Below, in pieces: positions 36,773 through 46,773 of a stretch of 64,000 nucleotides of DNA. Source of the stretch: Pseudobythopirellula maris. Its GTDB lineage: Bacteria > Planctomycetota > Planctomycetia > Pirellulales > Lacipirellulaceae. The notes under the pieces were generated by a model. The model did not search any database. It saw only the letters and a program-made list of their open reading frames with translations, and had not been told where the DNA came from. Each line of letters begins with the position of its first letter. The first letter of the stretch is position 1. The translations under genes and the position numbers were made by a program. Location of the stretch: the NCBI RefSeq assembly GCF_007859945.1, contig NZ_SJPQ01000001.1:620001-684000 (forward strand), given 5' to 3'.

Positions 36773-38485
36773 ATGGACGCCGCCACGATCGCCTTGATGC
36801 TCGCCGCCTTTGGCGCCAATTTCGGCTGGGTTCCGGTTGATTCCTCCGTGGACGCCCCGGCCGAGGCAGCCTCCGCTCAGGACGGCGCCGTCGAACCGGT
36901 GAGCTACGACTACACGATCCAGCTCGGCGCCGACGACCTCGAGGCGCTCCGCGAAGGCGTGCCGGCCATCGTGAGCCACATCCCCGACGCCGTGCAGCCG
37001 CTGCGCAGCGTGCGGGTGGTGGTGGGCTCCGGCGCGGTCGAGCGTCGCTACCACGCGTCGGACCGAGAGGCCGAGCATCAGATTCCCGCGACCGATGGCC
37101 CGAGCGCGGTCGCGTACCGTGTGGCCAAGCCGGTCGTGCCCGACTGGCCTCGCGACGGCTGGCAGGGGGTCGGTTCGGTGGACCTCGACGACATCAGCTC
37201 GGCGGACGAGACGGGCCAACGCCACACGGTTTACCAGAGCCCCAATGTCTACACCCCGCAGCTCCAGGAAGGATTTAGCCGAGCGGCCGAGCAGACGCAA
37301 GCGGCGCAAAACTGGGCTTTGGCTCAAGAGCAGCGGCGGCGTTCGATCGGCAGCGAGCTGCAAAACGGCGCCCAGAAGCTGTTTGAGGGCACCGGCCGAG
37401 TGCTCAACGACACCGGCGAGGTGATCCAGGGCACCGTGCTCAACACCCGCGACGGGTTGCAAAGACTGGTCGGCGCCGAGCCGGCGCCGGCCGGCAGCAA
37501 CGCTTACGTGCCCAACTCTTACAACGCCGCCGCATACGATCCGGCGCTCTACAACCCGGCAGCGACACAAAACCCCACGACGGCCACGCAGGACGAACGC
37601 TCGGTGATCGCCCCGCCCAACGCGGCCTACTCACAAAATCAGCACTTCGCCGCCGGTCAGAACGGCGGTCAGCCACAGCCCAATGCTGCGCAACCCAACG
37701 GGACCCAGCTCAATGGGACCCAGCTCAGTGGGACCCAGCCCAGCGGCCCCCAGACGCCGGACCCCACTTGGCGGCAGACCGACTTGCAGCGTGAGCCAAG
37801 CCAGCTGACGCCGGTCTCGGGCGTGGACGACCGTGGCTATGGCTCCTCCCAAGGCGTCGGCGGCAATTCAGCCAACCAATGGCCCCTCAACGGCGGTTCT
37901 TCTTGGAACCCAACGGGCGTGTCGAATCAATCGCTCGTCACACCGCCCCAGAACGCTCAGCAACCGTACACGCCGGCCAACCAAGGCGCCAATTCTAACG
38001 GCCAAAGCCTTTGGCCCGACTGGCCGACCCCCACCTCGGGCCGCACCGATTACAACGGCTACCAGCAACAGCCCGTGCAGCAACCCCCTCAGCAGCAAGG
38101 GCAGTTCGCCCAGAACGGCAACGGTTATGGTTCGGCCCCGCAGCAACGCCAGACCAATTACTCCAACCCGGCAGGCCCTGCTCAGCCGAACAATAACGGC
38201 GGAGGAATCAATAACGGGGGCCACAACAATGCGGGTTTGACGGGCGGGGCGAATCCCAATGGCGCGACGCGAGCCGATATCTTCGGCTCCGATCTCGGCT
38301 CGCAATCCCAATCCCAGCAACAGCAGGCCGACGCGAACGGTGGCAGCAACAACATGCTGCTGTGGCTCGGCTTGGTCGGATCGATCTTGTTCAATGTCTA
38401 CGTGTGGGGCACGTTCCTCGACATCCGCAACCGCTACCGCAACGTGCTGCGTCGCAACGGCGCCCCAGCAGCCGCAATGATGTAG
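36773..38485 (+). CDS. Asn/Gln/Gly-rich protein with C-terminal membrane anchor
   Basis: A 570-residue protein I do not recognise. After an N-terminal hydrophobic start and a folded region of about 170 residues (DDLEALREGVPAIVSHIPDAV...), residues about 235-510 are Asn/Gln/Pro/Gly/Ser-rich with little structure. A short tandem NGTQLNGTQLSGTQPSGPQ lies near residue 310. A single hydrophobic segment (MLLWLGLVGSILFNVYVWGTFLD) near residue 525 anchors it, with a basic cytoplasmic end (RNRYRNVLRRNG). The layout suggests a surface or periplasmic protein with a prion-like region held in the membrane. Its ATG is 134 nt after the AI-2E gene. Confidence 0.7.
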   Translation: MDAATIALMLAAFGANFGWVPVDSSVDAPAEAASAQDGAVEPVSYDYTIQLGADDLEALREGVPAIVSHIPDAVQPLRSVRVVVGSGAVERRYHASDREAEHQIPATDGPSAVAYRVAKPVVPDWPRDGWQGVGSVDLDDISSADETGQRHTVYQSPNVYTPQLQEGFSRAAEQTQAAQNWALAQEQRRRSIGSELQNGAQKLFEGTGRVLNDTGEVIQGTVLNTRDGLQRLVGAEPAPAGSNAYVPNSYNAAAYDPALYNPAATQNPTTATQDERSVIAPPNAAYSQNQHFAAGQNGGQPQPNAAQPNGTQLNGTQLSGTQPSGPQTPDPTWRQTDLQREPSQLTPVSGVDDRGYGSSQGVGGNSANQWPLNGGSSWNPTGVSNQSLVTPPQNAQQPYTPANQGANSNGQSLWPDWPTPTSGRTDYNGYQQQPVQQPPQQQGQFAQNGNGYGSAPQQRQTNYSNPAGPAQPNNNGGGINNGGHNNAGLTGGANPNGATRADIFGSDLGSQSQSQQQQADANGGSNNMLLWLGLVGSILFNVYVWGTFLDIRNRYRNVLRRNGAPAAAMM

Positions 38486-38604
38486 ATGCGAGCAGCGAGC
38501 CGGCGGGCGTCAGCCCCCGGGGTCGTCAGCAGCACAGTCGCCAGCAGCACGCATCGGCGCGCGAGCCACTCCCGGGGCTAACGCCCTCCGGCTCGCCAAT
38601 CGCG

Positions 38605-39624
38605 CTACTCTTCGACGAACACTTCGTCCGCTTCCTGCTCGTCGATGTCGCGACGCAGGAGCAGATAGATCGCCGTCCCGGCCGTCGCCAAAAAGGCGGG
38701 GTAGTAACCGCGGGCGACCAGCATGAAGAGTTCGGTCCAACCGCGGATCATCCGCTCAGCGAGCGGGACCTCCATCGCCGGCTTGAGGATCGGAAAACCG
38801 GCGCCGGACAAGCGGCTCACGGCGACAGCGCCGCTCGCCAGGCCCTCGACCAACATGCCCCCCGCCCAACCGACGGCGGCGGCCATCACGATGTACGCCA
38901 CCAGCCTCAGCGGCCGCTGCGTGACGTAGGCGAACATGCGGCTGAGCGAGTCGAGCGCGTCGGCCCGCTCGACGGCGATCGACGCCACCAGCAGCGGCCA
39001 GCCGATCACCAACGCGCCCGCCAGCACGACCCACAGCAAAGAGAGCACGAGCGCCACCGGCCACAAGGCCGCCGAAACCACCTCGCCCACGCCGAACCGT
39101 TGCGGCAGCGTGAACAGCTTCAAAAGCAAGAGCGGCGCCGCAACCACCAGACAAGCGAAAAGCTGCGCGGCGAGCAGCGTCTTCCAACGCCCGGCGACAA
39201 ACCCCAGACCGCCCTTCAGGCCGATCCGCTCGCCGATCGTCAGCCGCAACGCCGCGATGCGAGCGACAACGCCCAAGGCGAAGCCCCACACCAAGAGACG
39301 CGCCAGCCAAGCGAAGCTCGCGGCGAGAGTCTCGCCAACGGCCACATCCTCGGCCACCCCGCCGTGGTAAGACGGCACCCCAGGGGGCGCCAACAAGCCC
39401 AGGCAGCGTTCGATCGCCTCGAGCGGCGCCCCCAGGGCGTACCTCGGTGACGAGAAAAACGCGTACGGGTCGGGCCAACCGCCCCACGCCCCACTGAGCA
39501 CGAGGGCGGCGAAACCGACCAGCCAAACCCTGAGCCCAAAAGCGAGCCCAGCCCCCCGCAAGATCAATCGCCAGGCCGGTTCGCCCGGCGGCGTCGTGTC
39601 GGCGTGGGCGTCGTGGGCGGGCAT
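38605..39624 (-). CDS. Multi-span membrane protein
   Basis: A 339-residue protein starting at ATG 39624 (MPAHDAHADTTPP); longer in-frame starts are not supported and overlap yacG. About six to seven membrane spans are visible (GFALGVVARIAALRL, LLAAQLFACLVVAAPLLLLK, LVLSLLWVVLAGALVIGWPLLVAS, LVAYIVMAAAVGWAGGMLV). Acidic residues close the C-terminus (DEQEADEVFVEE). I do not recognise the family. It lies downstream of yacG on the same strand and may belong to the chaperone-block transcript. Confidence 0.72.
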   Translation of the reverse strand: MPAHDAHADTTPPGEPAWRLILRGAGLAFGLRVWLVGFAALVLSGAWGGWPDPYAFFSSPRYALGAPLEAIERCLGLLAPPGVPSYHGGVAEDVAVGETLAASFAWLARLLVWGFALGVVARIAALRLTIGERIGLKGGLGFVAGRWKTLLAAQLFACLVVAAPLLLLKLFTLPQRFGVGEVVSAALWPVALVLSLLWVVLAGALVIGWPLLVASIAVERADALDSLSRMFAYVTQRPLRLVAYIVMAAAVGWAGGMLVEGLASGAVAVSRLSGAGFPILKPAMEVPLAERMIRGWTELFMLVARGYYPAFLATAGTAIYLLLRRDIDEQEADEVFVEE

Positions 39625-39727
39625 GGCGAGGGGCGACGGTCGGTGTCGGCGGTGCGAATGCGTTGGTGCGGGCCCCTTAAGAATATCGATCCCCTCGACC
39701 GTCAACATCCCCCTCCCGCCGCCGGCG

Positions 39728-39883
39728 TCAGCCTTCGTAATCGTCGGGATCGGGCACGGCGGGAAGCGAGTTCGACTCGTCGAGCCAGCGCCCCAGGTCG
39801 ATCGTCTTGCAACGCTCGCCGCAGAACGGCATCGCCTCGGTCTTTGCCGGATCGAACTCCTCGTTACAAACGGGGCAACGCAC
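39728..39883 (-). CDS. yacG: YacG, zinc-binding inhibitor of DNA gyrase
   Basis: A 51-residue protein read on the minus strand from GTG 39883. It has the four zinc-binding cysteines in the family order CPVC (residues 3, 6) and FCGERCK (21, 25), then the YacG signature RCKTIDLGRWLDES and the acidic C-terminus PDPDDYEG. YacG binds GyrB and inhibits DNA gyrase in gamma-proteobacteria; in planctomycetes its role is inferred. A GAGGTG Shine-Dalgarno ends about 4 nt before the GTG. It lies 104 nt upstream of the membrane protein gene and downstream of the FmdB-type gene. Confidence 0.9.
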   Translation of the reverse strand: MRCPVCNEEFDPAKTEAMPFCGERCKTIDLGRWLDESNSLPAVPDPDDYEG

Positions 39884-39903
39884 GACACACCTCAGTAATT
39901 AGA

Positions 39904-40045
39904 GAACCACAAAGGAACTAAGGAACGACGAAAAGAAGCGGCCCACGAATAAGCGCCAATAAAGACGAATAACGCAGATCCAGATTTTACTAGCGCGTAT
40001 TCGTGGGCAGCTTCTTCTCGTCGTTCCGTCGTTCTATCGTGGTTC
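39904..40045. repeat. Nested intergenic inverted repeat R6
   Basis: Outer arms GAACCACAAAGGAAC (39904) and GTTCTATCGTGGTTC (40031-40045), then AACGACGAAAAGAAGC / GCTTCTTCTCGTCGTT, and inner arms GCCCACGAATAAGCGC / GCGTATTCGTGGGC. The inner arms match those of R1, so the two are related. Confidence 0.87.
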
Positions 40046-40054
40046 AAGAAAATG

Positions 40055-40357
40055 TCAGTCGGCCTTGGGCTTCGGCTTCGACTCGGTTTTCTTCTCCGCC
40101 TTCTTCTCGCCCTTCGACTCACTCTTGGGCTCGGAAGACTTCTTATCCTTCTCGGCCGCCTTCTTGTACGAGTCGCTGCGGTAGTCGGTCTCGTAGAAGC
40201 CTGAGCCCTTGAACACCACCGCCGCGCCCGTGCCGAACAAACGGCGGAGCTTCAGCTTGCTGCACTCGGGGCACTTGCGTTTGACCGGGTCCGACATCTG
40301 CTGGAACAGCTCGAACTCGTGGCCGCACGCATCGCACTCGTAATCGTAAGTGGGCAT
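40055..40357 (-). CDS. FmdB-family zinc-ribbon protein
   Basis: A 100-residue protein. The N-terminus is the FmdB zinc ribbon: MPTYDYECDACGHEFELFQQ followed by RKCPECSKLKLRRLFG, giving two CxxC pairs, then VFKGSGFYETDYRSDSYKK as in the family. The tail (residues about 65-100) is Lys/Glu/Ser-rich and disordered. FmdB-type proteins are small regulatory or scaffold proteins of unclear function. It lies between yacG and grpE on the chaperone-block strand. Confidence 0.9.
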   Translation of the reverse strand: MPTYDYECDACGHEFELFQQMSDPVKRKCPECSKLKLRRLFGTGAAVVFKGSGFYETDYRSDSYKKAAEKDKKSSEPKSESKGEKKAEKKTESKPKPKAD

Positions 40358-40385
40358 CGTCGTTTAACGCTCAGTGGAGGGGGGC

Positions 40386-40961
40386 TCAAGCCTCGGGCGC
40401 GCCCGAGGAAACAATCACCTGCGCGGGCCGCACGACGCGGTCGTGCATCTTGTAACCGACCTGCGTGGTCATGACGATCCGTCCCGCCTCGACTTCGGGC
40501 GAGGGCTGCTGCAAGATCGCCTCGTGCAGATCGGGATTGAACTCTTCGCCCTCGGTGGCGATCACTTCGCAGTTGTGCTGCGCCAAGAGCGTGACGAGCT
40601 GCTGCCGCACCAGGCGAAAGCCTTCGAGCAGCCCCGCGCCGGGGGCGCCCTCCTCGGGCGGCGTCTGCTCGGCGGCGGCGATCGCGCGGTCGATGTTGTC
40701 GAGCGCGGGCAGCAGGTCGCGGGCGATCGGCAAGGCGGCGTACTTGGCCATGTCGGCCAGCTCACGCGACTTGCGGCTGAGCACGTTCTGCAGTTCCGCC
40801 TGCAAGCGGAGCGAGCGATCGCGTTCCTCGGCCAGTTGCTGTTCGACCGTGGGGGCCGCCTCGTCGGCGCCGCCGCCTTCGGCCTTGGCGGCCGCTTGCT
40901 CTTGCGCGAGGTCGTCGACCGTCGCGTCGAACGATTCGGTTTCGGCTTCTTGATCGGGCAT
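40386..40961 (-). CDS. grpE: GrpE, nucleotide exchange factor for DnaK
   Basis: A 191-residue GrpE. An acidic, disordered start (residues 1-45) precedes the long coiled coil (EQQLAEERDRSLRLQAELQN) and the beta domain with LHEAILQQPSPEVEAGRIVMTTQVGYKMHDRVVRPAQVIV, which is the family signature for contact with DnaK. GrpE drives ADP release in the DnaK-DnaJ cycle. dnaJ is immediately upstream on the same strand, but dnaK is not in the window. Confidence 0.93.
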   Translation of the reverse strand: MPDQEAETESFDATVDDLAQEQAAAKAEGGGADEAAPTVEQQLAEERDRSLRLQAELQNVLSRKSRELADMAKYAALPIARDLLPALDNIDRAIAAAEQTPPEEGAPGAGLLEGFRLVRQQLVTLLAQHNCEVIATEGEEFNPDLHEAILQQPSPEVEAGRIVMTTQVGYKMHDRVVRPAQVIVSSGAPEA

Positions 40962-41033
40962 CTTCTTTTCAGCGATCTGTTGCGATGCGGGTTGTTGACG
41001 GTGAGCTCTGAGGGCAAACGGCGGGGCGTCGGG

Positions 41034-42200
41034 CTACTCGTCCGCCGTCCCTGCACCCCGGTTGCTTGAATCCTTCTCTTCGCTCTCGCCGGTGAAATAG
41101 TCTTTCAGCTGTTCGAAAAAACTCTTCCGCTCCGGGGCCACGTTCTTGTGCTCCAACTCGGCCAACTCACGGAGCAAGCGGTCCTCTTCGGGCGACAGCT
41201 TCTTGGGCACCTCGATGGTCACTTGCACCAGCAAGTCGCCGAGGCCGTGGCGCCGGGGGTCGGGCATGCCCTTGCCGCCGAGGCGGAACACGTCGCCCGA
41301 CTGGGTGCCGGGCGGCACCTTCACCTCGCCGCGTCCCTCGAGCGTCGGCACCTCGAGCAGGCAGCCCAACGCGGCCTGCGTGTAGGTGATCGGCGCCCGG
41401 CAGATCAGGTGCTGCCCCTCGCGCTCGAACAGCGGGTGGTCGAGCACCGTGATGAAGCAGTAGCAGTCGCCCGGCGGGCCGCCCGAGGCCGAGGGCTCGC
41501 CCTGGCCCGGGATCCGCACGCGCGAGTTGTTGTCCACACCGGCCGGGATGCGCACCTCGGCCTCGAACACGCCGATCCGCTGCCCGCTCCCCTTGCAGCC
41601 GCGGCAAGGCTTGCTGATCGTGGCGCCCGCGCCGTGGCACGCCGGACACGTCGTCTGCATCCGCACGATGCCGGCCGACTGGATCACCCGGCCGTGCCCG
41701 CCGCAGTAGCCGCAGGTCTCTTTCTTGCTCCCCTCGGCCGCGCCCGAGCCGTCGCAATCGGAGCACGGTTCGTGGCGTTGGATCTCGACCGTTTTGGTCA
41801 CCCCCTCGGCCGCCTCGTGCAACGAGAGCGTCAGGTCGCAACGGACGTCGCGTCCCTTGCGGCTGCGCGAGCGTCCGCCCCCGCCAAACAAGTCGCCGAA
41901 CACGTCGCCGAAGGCCGAGAAGATGTCCTCCACGTCGTTGAAGCCGCCGCCGCCCTGCCCCGCGGCGCCGTTCACCCCGGCGTGGCCGAAGCGGTCGTAA
42001 CGCGAGCGTTTCTCCTGGTCGCTGAGGACCTCGAACGCCTCGGCCGCCTCTTTGAAGCGGCCGATCGCCTCCTCGTCACCCGGGTTCTTGTCCGGGTGGT
42101 ACTTGATCGCCATCTTGCGGTACGACGAGGCGATCGTGTCGCCGTCGGCGTCACGCGAGACGCTGAGCACTTCGTAATAATCGCGCTGGGTCGCCATCAT
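41034..42200 (-). CDS. dnaJ: DnaJ co-chaperone
   Basis: A 388-residue full-length DnaJ. The J domain begins ATQRDYYEVLSVSRDADGD and holds the HPD triad (KYHPDKNPGDEE). A Gly/Phe-rich linker (GVNGAAGQGGGGF) follows. Four CxxCxGxG zinc motifs are clear: CSDCDGSG, CGYCGGHG, CPACHGAG and CRGCKGSG. The C-terminal substrate-binding domains are complete. It delivers substrates to DnaK and stimulates ATP hydrolysis. The start may be ATG 42200 or 42197. It is downstream of groEL1 and is followed by grpE. Confidence 0.96.
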   Translation of the reverse strand: MMATQRDYYEVLSVSRDADGDTIASSYRKMAIKYHPDKNPGDEEAIGRFKEAAEAFEVLSDQEKRSRYDRFGHAGVNGAAGQGGGGFNDVEDIFSAFGDVFGDLFGGGGRSRSRKGRDVRCDLTLSLHEAAEGVTKTVEIQRHEPCSDCDGSGAAEGSKKETCGYCGGHGRVIQSAGIVRMQTTCPACHGAGATISKPCRGCKGSGQRIGVFEAEVRIPAGVDNNSRVRIPGQGEPSASGGPPGDCYCFITVLDHPLFEREGQHLICRAPITYTQAALGCLLEVPTLEGRGEVKVPPGTQSGDVFRLGGKGMPDPRRHGLGDLLVQVTIEVPKKLSPEEDRLLRELAELEHKNVAPERKSFFEQLKDYFTGESEEKDSSNRGAGTADE

Positions 42201-42218
42201 CGCTGCTTACGTTTTTTG

Positions 42219-42310
42219 ACCACGGATTTCACGGATGGACACGGATAAGGTTCTCGGCGAGCTCCGCTCGTCAGATAGGAACCATCCGTGATATCGGTGC
42301 AATCCGTGGT
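42219..42310. repeat. Nested intergenic inverted repeat R7
   Basis: Outer arms ACCACGGATTTCACGGAT (42219) and ATCGGTGCAATCCGTGGT (ending 42310), with CACGGATGG / CCATCCGTG inside. It fills the gap between groEL1 and dnaJ. Confidence 0.85.
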
Positions 42311-42320
42311 TCCATTTTTT

Positions 42321-42361
42321 AACAAAGCGGGCCACGCGCCCCATGGCAGCGTGGCCCGCGC
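42321..42361 (-). terminator. Terminator-like hairpin after groEL1
   Basis: On the minus strand an 11-bp perfect stem GCGGGCCACGC (42359-42349) and its complement (42337-42327) is followed by TTTGTT. It lies between groEL1 and dnaJ and could reduce read-through into dnaJ. Confidence 0.65.
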
Positions 42362-42388
42362 TCTGTTTGGAACACAGAAGCCTCACGG

Positions 42389-44008
<1,620 letters not shown>

Positions 44009-44084
44009 GGGAAGGACTCCTGTGTGGGGGGAGTATGTGCGTTGAATTCGGTGTGTTGGGGGCGGCGTCCGCCGCGCGTTTTCT

Positions 44085-44104
44085 CCCTCCCCCAGGGGGG
44101 AGGG
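44085..44104. repeat. G/C palindrome, family member 4
   Basis: CCCTCCCCC (44085-44093) and GGGGGAGGG (44096-44104) around AG, in the groES-groEL1 gap. Confidence 0.85.
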
Positions 44105-44115
44105 GATCAACCTCG

Positions 44116-44418
44116 TCAGGCGGTGACCTTGGCGAGGATGTCGCTCTCACGCAGGATCTTGTACTCGTCGCCGTCGACCTCGACCTCCGAGCCGCCGTAC
44201 TTGCCGTAGATCACTTCGTCGCCAACGGCGACCGACAGCTCGCCACGGTTCCCAGAATCGAGCAGCTTGCCGACGCCAACGGCCACGACCTTGCCGCGCT
44301 GCGGCTTCTCACGGGCGGCGTCCGGCAGCACGATGCCGCCGGCCGTCATCTCCTCGGCCTCGAGCGGGTGAACCACCACACGGTCGTCGAGCGGACGCAG
44401 ATTGATCTTCTTGGCCAT
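44116..44418 (-). CDS. groES: GroES co-chaperonin
   Basis: A 100-residue GroES. It has the start [18 protein letters not shown], the mobile loop [18 protein letters not shown] that contacts GroEL, and the roof/C-terminal strand [30 protein letters not shown]. It caps the GroEL ring during folding. It sits between the two groEL genes on the minus strand and is probably expressed with both. Confidence 0.97.
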   Translation of the reverse strand: MAKKINLRPLDDRVVVHPLEAEEMTAGGIVLPDAAREKPQRGKVVAVGVGKLLDSGNRGELSVAVGDEVIYGKYGGSEVEVDGDEYKILRESDILAKVTA

Positions 44419-44491
44419 GGTTTTTTCCTTGAGTATGAGTTTGGCGCTTCGATGAAGCGGTTTGTTGTTTTGGAATCAAATCTTGTTGGAG

Positions 44492-44570
44492 CGAGGCGAT
44501 CAGCAGTCAGCTTTCAGCGATCAACTTTTTGCGCCATCAGCTGACCGCTGATGGCTGATCGCTGAGAGCT
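44492..44570. repeat. Nested intergenic inverted repeat R8
   Basis: Arms GGCGATCAGCAGTCAGC and GCTGATGGCTGATCGC with inner CAGCGATCAAC / CATCAGCTGACCGCTGATGG segments, in the groEL2-groES gap. It is a repeat of the AGCGGTCAGC type. Confidence 0.75.
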
Positions 44571-44575
44571 CCTTC

Positions 44576-46297
44576 TTACATCATGCCCGGCATTCCCATG
44601 CCGCCCATTCCGCCCATGCCCGGCATGCCGCCACCCATGCCACCCATGCCCGGCATACCGCCGCCCATGCCGCCCATGCCGTGATCGTGTCCGCCGGGGC
44701 CGGCGGGCTCGTCGTCGCTGGGGATGTCGCAGATCAGCGAGTCGGTCGTGAGCAGCAAGGCCGCCACGCTGGCCGCGTTCTGCAGCGCGGTGCGGACCAC
44801 CTTGGCCGGGTCGATGACGCCGGCCGCGACGAGGTCGACGTAGTCGTCCTTGTCGGCGTTGTAGCCCTCGGTCTTGCCCTTCATCTGACGCACGCGGTTG
44901 ACGACCACATCGCCGTCGACGCCGGCGTTCGTGGCGATGCACTTCAGCGGCCAGCAGAGCACGTTCTTGATGATCTGGGCGCCGAGCTTCTCGTCGCCCT
45001 CCAGGTCGAGCTTGTCGATCGCCTTCTCGCTGCGGAGCAACGCGACGCCGCCGCCCGGCACGATGCCCTCTTCCAGGGCGGCCTGCGTGGCCGCACGGGC
45101 GTCGTCGAACAGGTCCTTACGCTCCTTCATCTCGCTCTCGGTCGAGGCGCCCACCTTGATCTGGGCCACGCCGCCGGCGATCTTCGCGAGCCGCTCTTGC
45201 AGCTTCTCGCGGTCGTAATCCGAGTCGGTCGAATCGATCTCGGCGCGGATCTGGTCGGCCCGGGCCTGGATCGCGTCCTTCCCTCCGCCGCCGCCGACGA
45301 TCGTCGTCGTGCCGCTCGCAACGATCACCTTCTTGGCCTTGCCAAGGTCCGTGACCTGCACGCCGTCGAGCTTGATGCCGAGGTCCTTGAAGATGGCCGA
45401 GCCGCCGGTCAAAGCGGCCAAGTCGCCGAGCATCGCCTTGCGACGGTCGCCGTAGCCGGGGGCCTTCACCGCACAAACCTGCACGATGCCGCGCATCTTG
45501 TTCACCACGAGCGTGGCGAGCGCCTCGCCGTCGACGTCCTCGGCGATGATCAGGAGCGGCTTGCCGTTCTTGCTGACCTCCTCCAAGAGAGGCACCATCG
45601 ACTTGGCGCTGGAGATCTTCTCCTCGAACACGAGGATCTGGCAGTTCTCCAAGACCGCCTCCATGTCGTCCTCGTCCGTGACGAAGTGGGGCGACAGGTA
45701 ACCGCGATCGAACTGCATGCCCTCGACCAACTCGACCGAGGTCTCGGCGCCGCGGCCCTCGTCGACCGTGATCACGCCGTCCTTGCCAACCTTGGCGAAG
45801 GCGTCGGCCAGCACCGTGCCGATCGACGGGTCGTTGTTGCCGGCGATCGTGGCGATCTGCTGCAGGCTCTTCTTGTCCTTCACGTCGATCGCGTCGGCCG
45901 ACTTGAGGATGGCGGCGCCCACGGCCTCCACGCCCTTGGCGATGCCGCGGCTCAGGGCCATGGCGTCCGCCCCGGCGGCCAGCATCTTGAGCCCCTCGCG
46001 GAAGATCCCTTCGGCCAGCACGGTGGCGGTGGTGGTGCCGTCGCCCGCCACGTCGTTGGTCTTGCTGGCGGCTTCTTTGACGAGCTGGGCGCCGAGGTTC
46101 TCGTACGGGTCCGACAGGTCGATGTCTTCGGCAACCGTGACGCCGTCCTTCGTGACCTTGGGCGAGCCCCAGCCCTTGTCGAGCACCGCGTTGCGGCCGC
46201 GGGGGCCAAGCGTGCTCTTGACCGCTCGGGCGAGCTTTTCGACGCCGGCAGCCAGCGGCTTGCGTGCGTCGTCCTCAAACACCATTTGCTTTGCCAC
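44576..46297 (-). CDS. groEL2: GroEL chaperonin, copy 2, with extended Gly-Met tail
   Basis: A 573-residue chaperonin starting at GTG 46297 with GAGGA 8 nt upstream. It carries [34 protein letters not shown] and [22 protein letters not shown], and ends in about 35 residues of GMGG/GGMPGM repeats, longer than the usual GGM tail. It differs from groEL1 in many positions. It is the first gene of the minus-strand block and is preceded by a near-consensus sigma-54 promoter. Longer in-frame extensions (to 46435) have no family support. Confidence 0.96.
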   Translation of the reverse strand: MAKQMVFEDDARKPLAAGVEKLARAVKSTLGPRGRNAVLDKGWGSPKVTKDGVTVAEDIDLSDPYENLGAQLVKEAASKTNDVAGDGTTTATVLAEGIFREGLKMLAAGADAMALSRGIAKGVEAVGAAILKSADAIDVKDKKSLQQIATIAGNNDPSIGTVLADAFAKVGKDGVITVDEGRGAETSVELVEGMQFDRGYLSPHFVTDEDDMEAVLENCQILVFEEKISSAKSMVPLLEEVSKNGKPLLIIAEDVDGEALATLVVNKMRGIVQVCAVKAPGYGDRRKAMLGDLAALTGGSAIFKDLGIKLDGVQVTDLGKAKKVIVASGTTTIVGGGGGKDAIQARADQIRAEIDSTDSDYDREKLQERLAKIAGGVAQIKVGASTESEMKERKDLFDDARAATQAALEEGIVPGGGVALLRSEKAIDKLDLEGDEKLGAQIIKNVLCWPLKCIATNAGVDGDVVVNRVRQMKGKTEGYNADKDDYVDLVAAGVIDPAKVVRTALQNAASVAALLLTTDSLICDIPSDDEPAGPGGHDHGMGGMGGGMPGMGGMGGGMPGMGGMGGMGMPGMM

Positions 46298-46447
46298 GGT
46301 GAAATCCTCTTTGAGTAGGGGAAGGTGGTTCTCGGCCAGGCGGCCCGGGCTTGTTCCTACAAGCGGTCCGCCGCGGCGTGGGTTGGTTGGTTCGGTGCGT
46401 GGTGAAGCCCCGTCGCTCGAAGCCGCGTCTGCCAAAGGGCGCGCGGA

Positions 46448-46464
46448 TTGGCAGTCCGGGGGCT
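46448..46464 (+). promoter_or_regulatory. Possible weak sigma-54 promoter towards the IIA-SLC4 gene
   Basis: TTGGCAGTCCGGGGGCT keeps GG-N10-GC spacing and a perfect TTGGCA, but the -12 element is poor. The predicted start would be about 300 nt before the gene. Confidence 0.25.
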
Positions 46465-46479
46465 GCGGACGCCCTATTA

Positions 46480-46496
46480 CGCAAGCAGCGTGCCAA
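46480..46496 (-). promoter_or_regulatory. Near-consensus sigma-54 promoter of groEL2
   Basis: Read on the minus strand, TTGGCACG-N4-TTGC (46496 to 46481) matches the -24/-12 consensus in all but the last optional position. The predicted start lies near 46469, about 170 nt before the groEL2 GTG. Confidence 0.7.
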
Positions 46497-46580
46497 GAAG
46501 CCGCGACGGCTTTGAGCGGCCAAATTGACGGCGTTTCACGGCTCGCCGGCCCTGCTCCCTCCCGCCCGGGGCCAGCAGAG

Positions 46581-46595
46581 CTGCCAATGTGGCAG
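46581..46595. promoter_or_regulatory. Inverted repeat CTGCCA-ATG-TGGCAG, candidate enhancer site
   Basis: A perfect 6-bp inverted repeat. Its centre is about 119 nt upstream of the predicted groEL2 sigma-54 start, a typical distance for an enhancer-binding-protein site. Confidence 0.5.
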
Positions 46596-46682
46596 AAACG
46601 TCGGTCGCCTTGCCCCGTATGACTCCCCTGGCGGCGCTAAAAGGGTCGCGAAATCACTGCTCCCACAGCAAGCAGCTCGGAC

Positions 46683-46688
46683 TATACT
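46683..46688 (+). promoter_or_regulatory. TATACT -10 box of the IIA-SLC4 gene
   Basis: TATACT (46683-46688), about 86 nt before TTG 46774; no matching -35. Confidence 0.4.
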
Positions 46689-46773
46689 GCCGCTCACTTT
46701 GAGCCTCCCTAGCCATTTCCGCACACGGTTTGGCGGGGAAAACCGACGCCGATGACCCCCCAGGGCCGCCGTT

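Larger units (their letters stand above)
46298..46773. other. Divergent control region of the chaperone block and the IIA-SLC4 gene
   Basis: About 475 nt without a credible gene. It contains a minus-strand sigma-54 site, a possible plus-strand sigma-54 site, the inverted repeat CTGCCA-ATG-TGGCAG and a sigma-70-type TATACT. No CIRCE element was found. Confidence 0.65.

Noticed and set aside
46298-46773. CIRCE/HrcA operator
   Set aside because: No TTAGCACTC-N9-GAGTGCTAA-like sequence was found.
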